The notes beneath the pieces were generated by a model. The model was not told the DNA's origin and made no database searches. It saw nothing but the letters and a program-made list of their open reading frames with translations. Below are positions 5,525-8,149 of a stretch of 8,149 bases of DNA, one piece after another. The position numbers were made by a program, and so were the translations under genes. Each line of letters starts with the position of its first letter. Position 1 is the stretch's first letter. The stretch spans positions 1 through 8,149 of the forward strand of contig JAUWCK010000041.1 in NCBI GenBank assembly GCA_030609345.1, read 5' to 3'. Origin of the DNA: Methanosarcinales archaeon. GTDB lineage: Archaea; Halobacteriota; Methanosarcinia; Methanosarcinales; Methanogasteraceae.

Positions 5525-5638
5525 TTATCTTACCATCTACCCCAACACGTTCGCTGTGGCAAACAACGATTGCAGCATCCCGGCTGCCACGTGGATCGTA
5601 TCGTCCCATACAATATGATCAGTAACTGCATAATACTT
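5525..5638. other. Intergenic region, nothing recognised
   Basis: No coding signal, RNA fold or repeat is evident between the doubtful ORF and the end of uvrB. Confidence 0.4.
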
Positions 5639-5649
5639 AAAAATAACTC
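5639..5649 (-). terminator. Oligo-T terminator after uvrB
   Basis: Past the uvrB TGA the minus strand reads GAGTTATTTTTAAG. A run of five T's without a hairpin is the usual archaeal termination signal. Weak but well placed. Confidence 0.4.
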
Positions 5650-7581
5650 TCACCCCGCCGCCTGCACCTTCAACTTCTTCACCGCATCCCGCAGCTTGAT
5701 CGCACGCTCAAAGTCCAGTGCCTCGGCAGCCGCTTGCATCTCTGCTTCGAGTTCGATGATGAGATTCGGGATCTCTGATTTTGGCAGATGCTTTGTGTCG
5801 GTGAGATCGATCTCCTTCTCCCGAATCGGCTTTCGGATCGTCTGCGGGGTGATGTTATGCTCCCTGTTATAAGCGATCTGGAGGTTTCGCCTCCGCTCTG
5901 TCTCGGAGATGGCTTTTCTGATCGAGTCGGTCATCTTGTCAGCGTAGAGCACCACCCTTGACTTCACGTTCCTGGCTGCCCTGCCGATCGTCTGGATGAG
6001 ACTTTTCGTATCGCGCAAAAATCCTTCCTTGTCAGCGTCGAGAATGCCGATGAACCCGACCTCAGGGATATCAAGCCCCTCCCGCAGTAGATTGATGCCG
6101 ACAAGGACATCGAACTTGCCAAGCCTTAGCTGGCGGATGATCTCGGTCCGCTCGATCGTGTTGATATCAGAATGGAGATACCGTGTCCGGACGCCTTTGT
6201 GGGCGAGGTACTCGGTCAGTTCCTCTGCAAGTCTCTTCGTAAGCGTCGTGATAAGGACACGGTCTCCCTGCTTGATGGTCTTCTCGATTTCACTGAGCAC
6301 GTCAGCCGCCTGCCCCTCGATCGGGCGCACCTCCACGTACGGATCGACAAGACCTGTCGGGCGGATGATCTGCTCGACGACCTGCCCTGACTTCTCAAGT
6401 TCGTAAGCGCCGGGAGTCGCCGAGACAAAGATGACGTTTTGCATGTACCCTGCAAACTCATCGAACCGCAAGGGGCGGTTGTCGAGTGCCGACGGAAGCC
6501 GGAAGCCGTAATCGACAAGCGTCTTTTTCCGGGAATAGTCGCCCTTGTACATCCCGTGAATCTGCGGGATCATCTGGTGACTCTCATCGATCATCATCAG
6601 GAAACCCTCCGGAAAGTAATCGAGCAGGCAGTACGGCTTATCTCCAGCTTCTCTTCTGTCGAAGTGGCGCGAGTAGTTCTCGATTCCCTTGCACGAGCCG
6701 GTCTCCTCGATCATCTCGATATCGTAGAGTGTCCGCTGCTTGAGCCGGTGTGCTTCAAACATCCCCATCGACGGCAGCACAGAATCTAGTTCCTCAAGGA
6801 TGGATGCGATCGCCCGTGCCTTCTCCTCTTCAGGTATGACGAAGTGCCGCGCAGGATAGACATAGAAGTAGTTCATCTCCTCGATCTTCCTGCCTGTTAT
6901 CTTCTCTATCTCTGTGATCCGGTCGATCTCGTCCCCGAACATCTCGATTCTGACGATGTTATTAAAGTACATCGGGATAATGTCGATCGTGTCCCCTTTC
7001 ACCCTGAACCGCCCGGGCATCAGTTCGGTGTCGTTTCTCTCGAACTGGATATCGATCAGTTGCGAGAGTATCTCGTTTCTGCAAATCCTGTCGTGCACGT
7101 TTAATTCAAGCCCCATCTTCTGGAAGTTCTCAGGATTTCCGAGACCGTAGATGCAGGAGACCGAGGCGACAACGATCACATCGTCCCGCGACAGCAAGGA
7201 CGCGGTGGTAGATAGACGCATCTGCTCGATTTTGGGGTTTATCTGGGCGTCCTTCTCGATGTACTGGTCTTTTTTTGGGATATAAGATTCGGGCTGGTAA
7301 TAATCGTAATACGAAACGAAATATTCAACCCTGTTTTCAGGAAAGAACTCCTTAAACTCGTTGTAGAGTTGGGCAGCCAGTGTCTTGTTGTGGGCGATGA
7401 CGAGGGTCGGCTTTTGGACTTTGTCGATGACGTTTGCAATTGTAAACGTCTTTCCTGAACCAGTGACGCCAAGGAGCGTCTGGAACTGGCTGCCAGTTTT
7501 GAGTCCCGAAACGAGACTCTCTATTGCATCGGGCTGCGAGCCTTTGGGCGCGAAATCGGAGACGAGATGAAACTCTGGCAT
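5650..7581 (-). CDS. uvrB: UvrB, excinuclease ABC subunit B
   Basis: UvrB is the damage-verifying ATPase of nucleotide excision repair. It is loaded by UvrA, opens the DNA around a lesion and recruits UvrC for incision. The 643-residue protein is near full family length (about 660-680). Seen: Walker A GVTGSGKT (38-45); the beta-hairpin region with YYDYYQPESYIPKKDQY (91-107); helicase motif II IDESH (331-335); motif III VSATP (386-390); GINLLREGLDIPE (495-507); motif VI QTIGRAARN (530-538); and the C-terminal UVR coiled-coil domain (605-640) that contacts UvrC. The ATG at 7581 gives the standard N-terminus (FHLVSDFAPKGSQPDAI) with a modest GGGAAG upstream. The gene is intact and divergent from the cytochrome gene; uvrA and uvrC are not in the window. 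Archaeal uvrABC is generally viewed as acquired from bacteria. Confidence 0.97.
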   Translation of the reverse strand: MPEFHLVSDFAPKGSQPDAIESLVSGLKTGSQFQTLLGVTGSGKTFTIANVIDKVQKPTLVIAHNKTLAAQLYNEFKEFFPENRVEYFVSYYDYYQPESYIPKKDQYIEKDAQINPKIEQMRLSTTASLLSRDDVIVVASVSCIYGLGNPENFQKMGLELNVHDRICRNEILSQLIDIQFERNDTELMPGRFRVKGDTIDIIPMYFNNIVRIEMFGDEIDRITEIEKITGRKIEEMNYFYVYPARHFVIPEEEKARAIASILEELDSVLPSMGMFEAHRLKQRTLYDIEMIEETGSCKGIENYSRHFDRREAGDKPYCLLDYFPEGFLMMIDESHQMIPQIHGMYKGDYSRKKTLVDYGFRLPSALDNRPLRFDEFAGYMQNVIFVSATPGAYELEKSGQVVEQIIRPTGLVDPYVEVRPIEGQAADVLSEIEKTIKQGDRVLITTLTKRLAEELTEYLAHKGVRTRYLHSDINTIERTEIIRQLRLGKFDVLVGINLLREGLDIPEVGFIGILDADKEGFLRDTKSLIQTIGRAARNVKSRVVLYADKMTDSIRKAISETERRRNLQIAYNREHNITPQTIRKPIREKEIDLTDTKHLPKSEIPNLIIELEAEMQAAAEALDFERAIKLRDAVKKLKVQAAG

Positions 7582-7730
7582 ATCAGTATCTTCCCTGTTG
7601 GCTGTTCTTCGGCTGTAACTTTCCTTGATGCTTCACGATTCTTAAATGAATCTTTTCCGCCCCCCTCCCACGAACTCCTGCGATAGATCACAAAGGTAAA
7701 ATACTGATGTGGACATAGGTGACGTTGAAG
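7582..7730. promoter_or_regulatory. Divergent promoter region uvrB / cytochrome c
   Basis: This 149-bp spacer must serve both genes. GATTCTTAAATGAATC (7637-7652) is AT-rich with complementary ends GATTC/GAATC and could supply TATA-like boxes in either direction. AGGTGA (7717-7722), eight bases before the cytochrome ATG, is a clear ribosome-binding site. Confidence 0.5.
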
Positions 7731-8149
7731 ATGTCGAAGTTGATCGCCACAAAGAAAAGAATTGCAGTGCTCGCAGCGGCAATCATTCTTGTGAGCTCGC
7801 TGACAGCATACGCGCTCCTTGCAACGAGCCATACCACCTACAAGACCAAGGAGAACTTCTGTACCAAATGCCATACCGGCGTGGCTACAAACGTATCTGC
7901 TGGCATCCACGATCCTGCAAACTGCATCTGCCACGGATACCTCATCAACGGCACGTACGACAACATCACATACGACATAAACCGAAAGCACAACCTCACA
8001 AAGGATATCTACTGCACCAACTGCCACAGCGATTCCAACGAAACCGGCGACATACCGATCCATGTAAGCCCTTACATAAGCGGCAGGAACCAGACAGCGC
8101 ACTATCTGATCAAGGATAACAAGACCGCGATCTACGATCATGCAAGAGA
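7731..8149 (+). CDS. Multiheme c-type cytochrome, N-terminal part
   Basis: The protein is exported and binds covalent hemes for electron transfer outside the membrane. The 3' end is beyond the window; 139 codons are visible. A basic start (residues 1-10) and a hydrophobic span (11-31) form a signal peptide or membrane anchor. Heme-attachment motifs are CTKCH (44-48) and CTNCH (95-99), with CICH (65-68) between them, which has one residue rather than two between the cysteines. Candidate distal ligands include H60, H87 and H111. Six N-X-S/T sequons (N54, N73, N78, N88, N103, N120) suit an extracellular archaeal glycoprotein. ATG 7731 follows AGGTGA at proper spacing. Such cytochromes are typical of ANME and some Methanosarcinales, where they carry electrons to the outside; the exact family and heme total cannot be judged from this part. 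Confidence 0.85.
   Translation, partial: MSKLIATKKRIAVLAAAIILVSSLTAYALLATSHTTYKTKENFCTKCHTGVATNVSAGIHDPANCICHGYLINGTYDNITYDINRKHNLTKDIYCTNCHSDSNETGDIPIHVSPYISGRNQTAHYLIKDNKTAIYDHAR

Noticed and set aside
7521..8141. Long minus-strand frame (206 codons) opposite the cytochrome gene
   Set aside because: It is the complement of the cytochrome coding region, whose CXXCH motifs, signal peptide and ribosome site are clear, and it also overlaps the start of uvrB.

Overview
The window looks like a chromosome segment of a euryarchaeon, most likely from the methanogen/ANME/alkane-oxidiser part of Halobacteriota (Methanosarcinales or relatives). The reasons are an archaeal RPA-type ssDNA-binding protein built of three OB folds, an archaeal-type trehalose synthase (TreT), BRE/TATA-like promoters, Shine-Dalgarno sites matching GGAGGTGA, and a sequon-rich exported multiheme cytochrome c. 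No marker here fixes the genus.

Layout from left to right. Positions 49-587 (+) hold an ORF-less group II intron with a recognisable domain V and a textbook domain VI with a bulged branch-point A. Next comes a minus-strand RPA-like gene (797-1921) with a strong hairpin in its leader. A 62-bp quasi-palindromic repeat (2226-2287) follows, then treT (2340-3671, minus) with its promoter around 3758-3791. A second, inverted copy of the 62-bp repeat (3975-4036) brackets treT.

Positions 3995-4778 (minus) form a compact three-cistron operon: a 58-codon fragment copied from the treT N-terminus, an exported transglutaminase-like protein, and a 40-residue membrane peptide. They are joined by GTGA and ATGA overlaps. 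The operon sits behind a duplicate of the treT promoter (34-bp block, 33/34 identical), so the treT 5' end appears to have been copied and attached to an unrelated secreted-protein cassette.

Positions 4898-5649 are a decayed region: a minus-strand stretch resembling a Pro-rich linker plus membrane anchor, a 10-bp-period repeat array, a Fic-domain remnant ending in HPFVEGNARIG, and one doubtful ORF. Then come a complete uvrB (5650-7581, minus) and, divergently, the 5' part of a multiheme cytochrome c gene (7731 to the window end, +) with two CXXCH motifs and one unusual CXCH.

Functionally, RPA and UvrB both serve DNA maintenance, TreT makes a compatible solute, and the cytochrome and transglutaminase-like protein act outside the membrane. 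No single pathway links them. The most unusual items are the promoter and N-terminus duplication feeding the small exported-protein operon, the inverted 62-bp repeats around treT, and the intron lacking its own reverse transcriptase.
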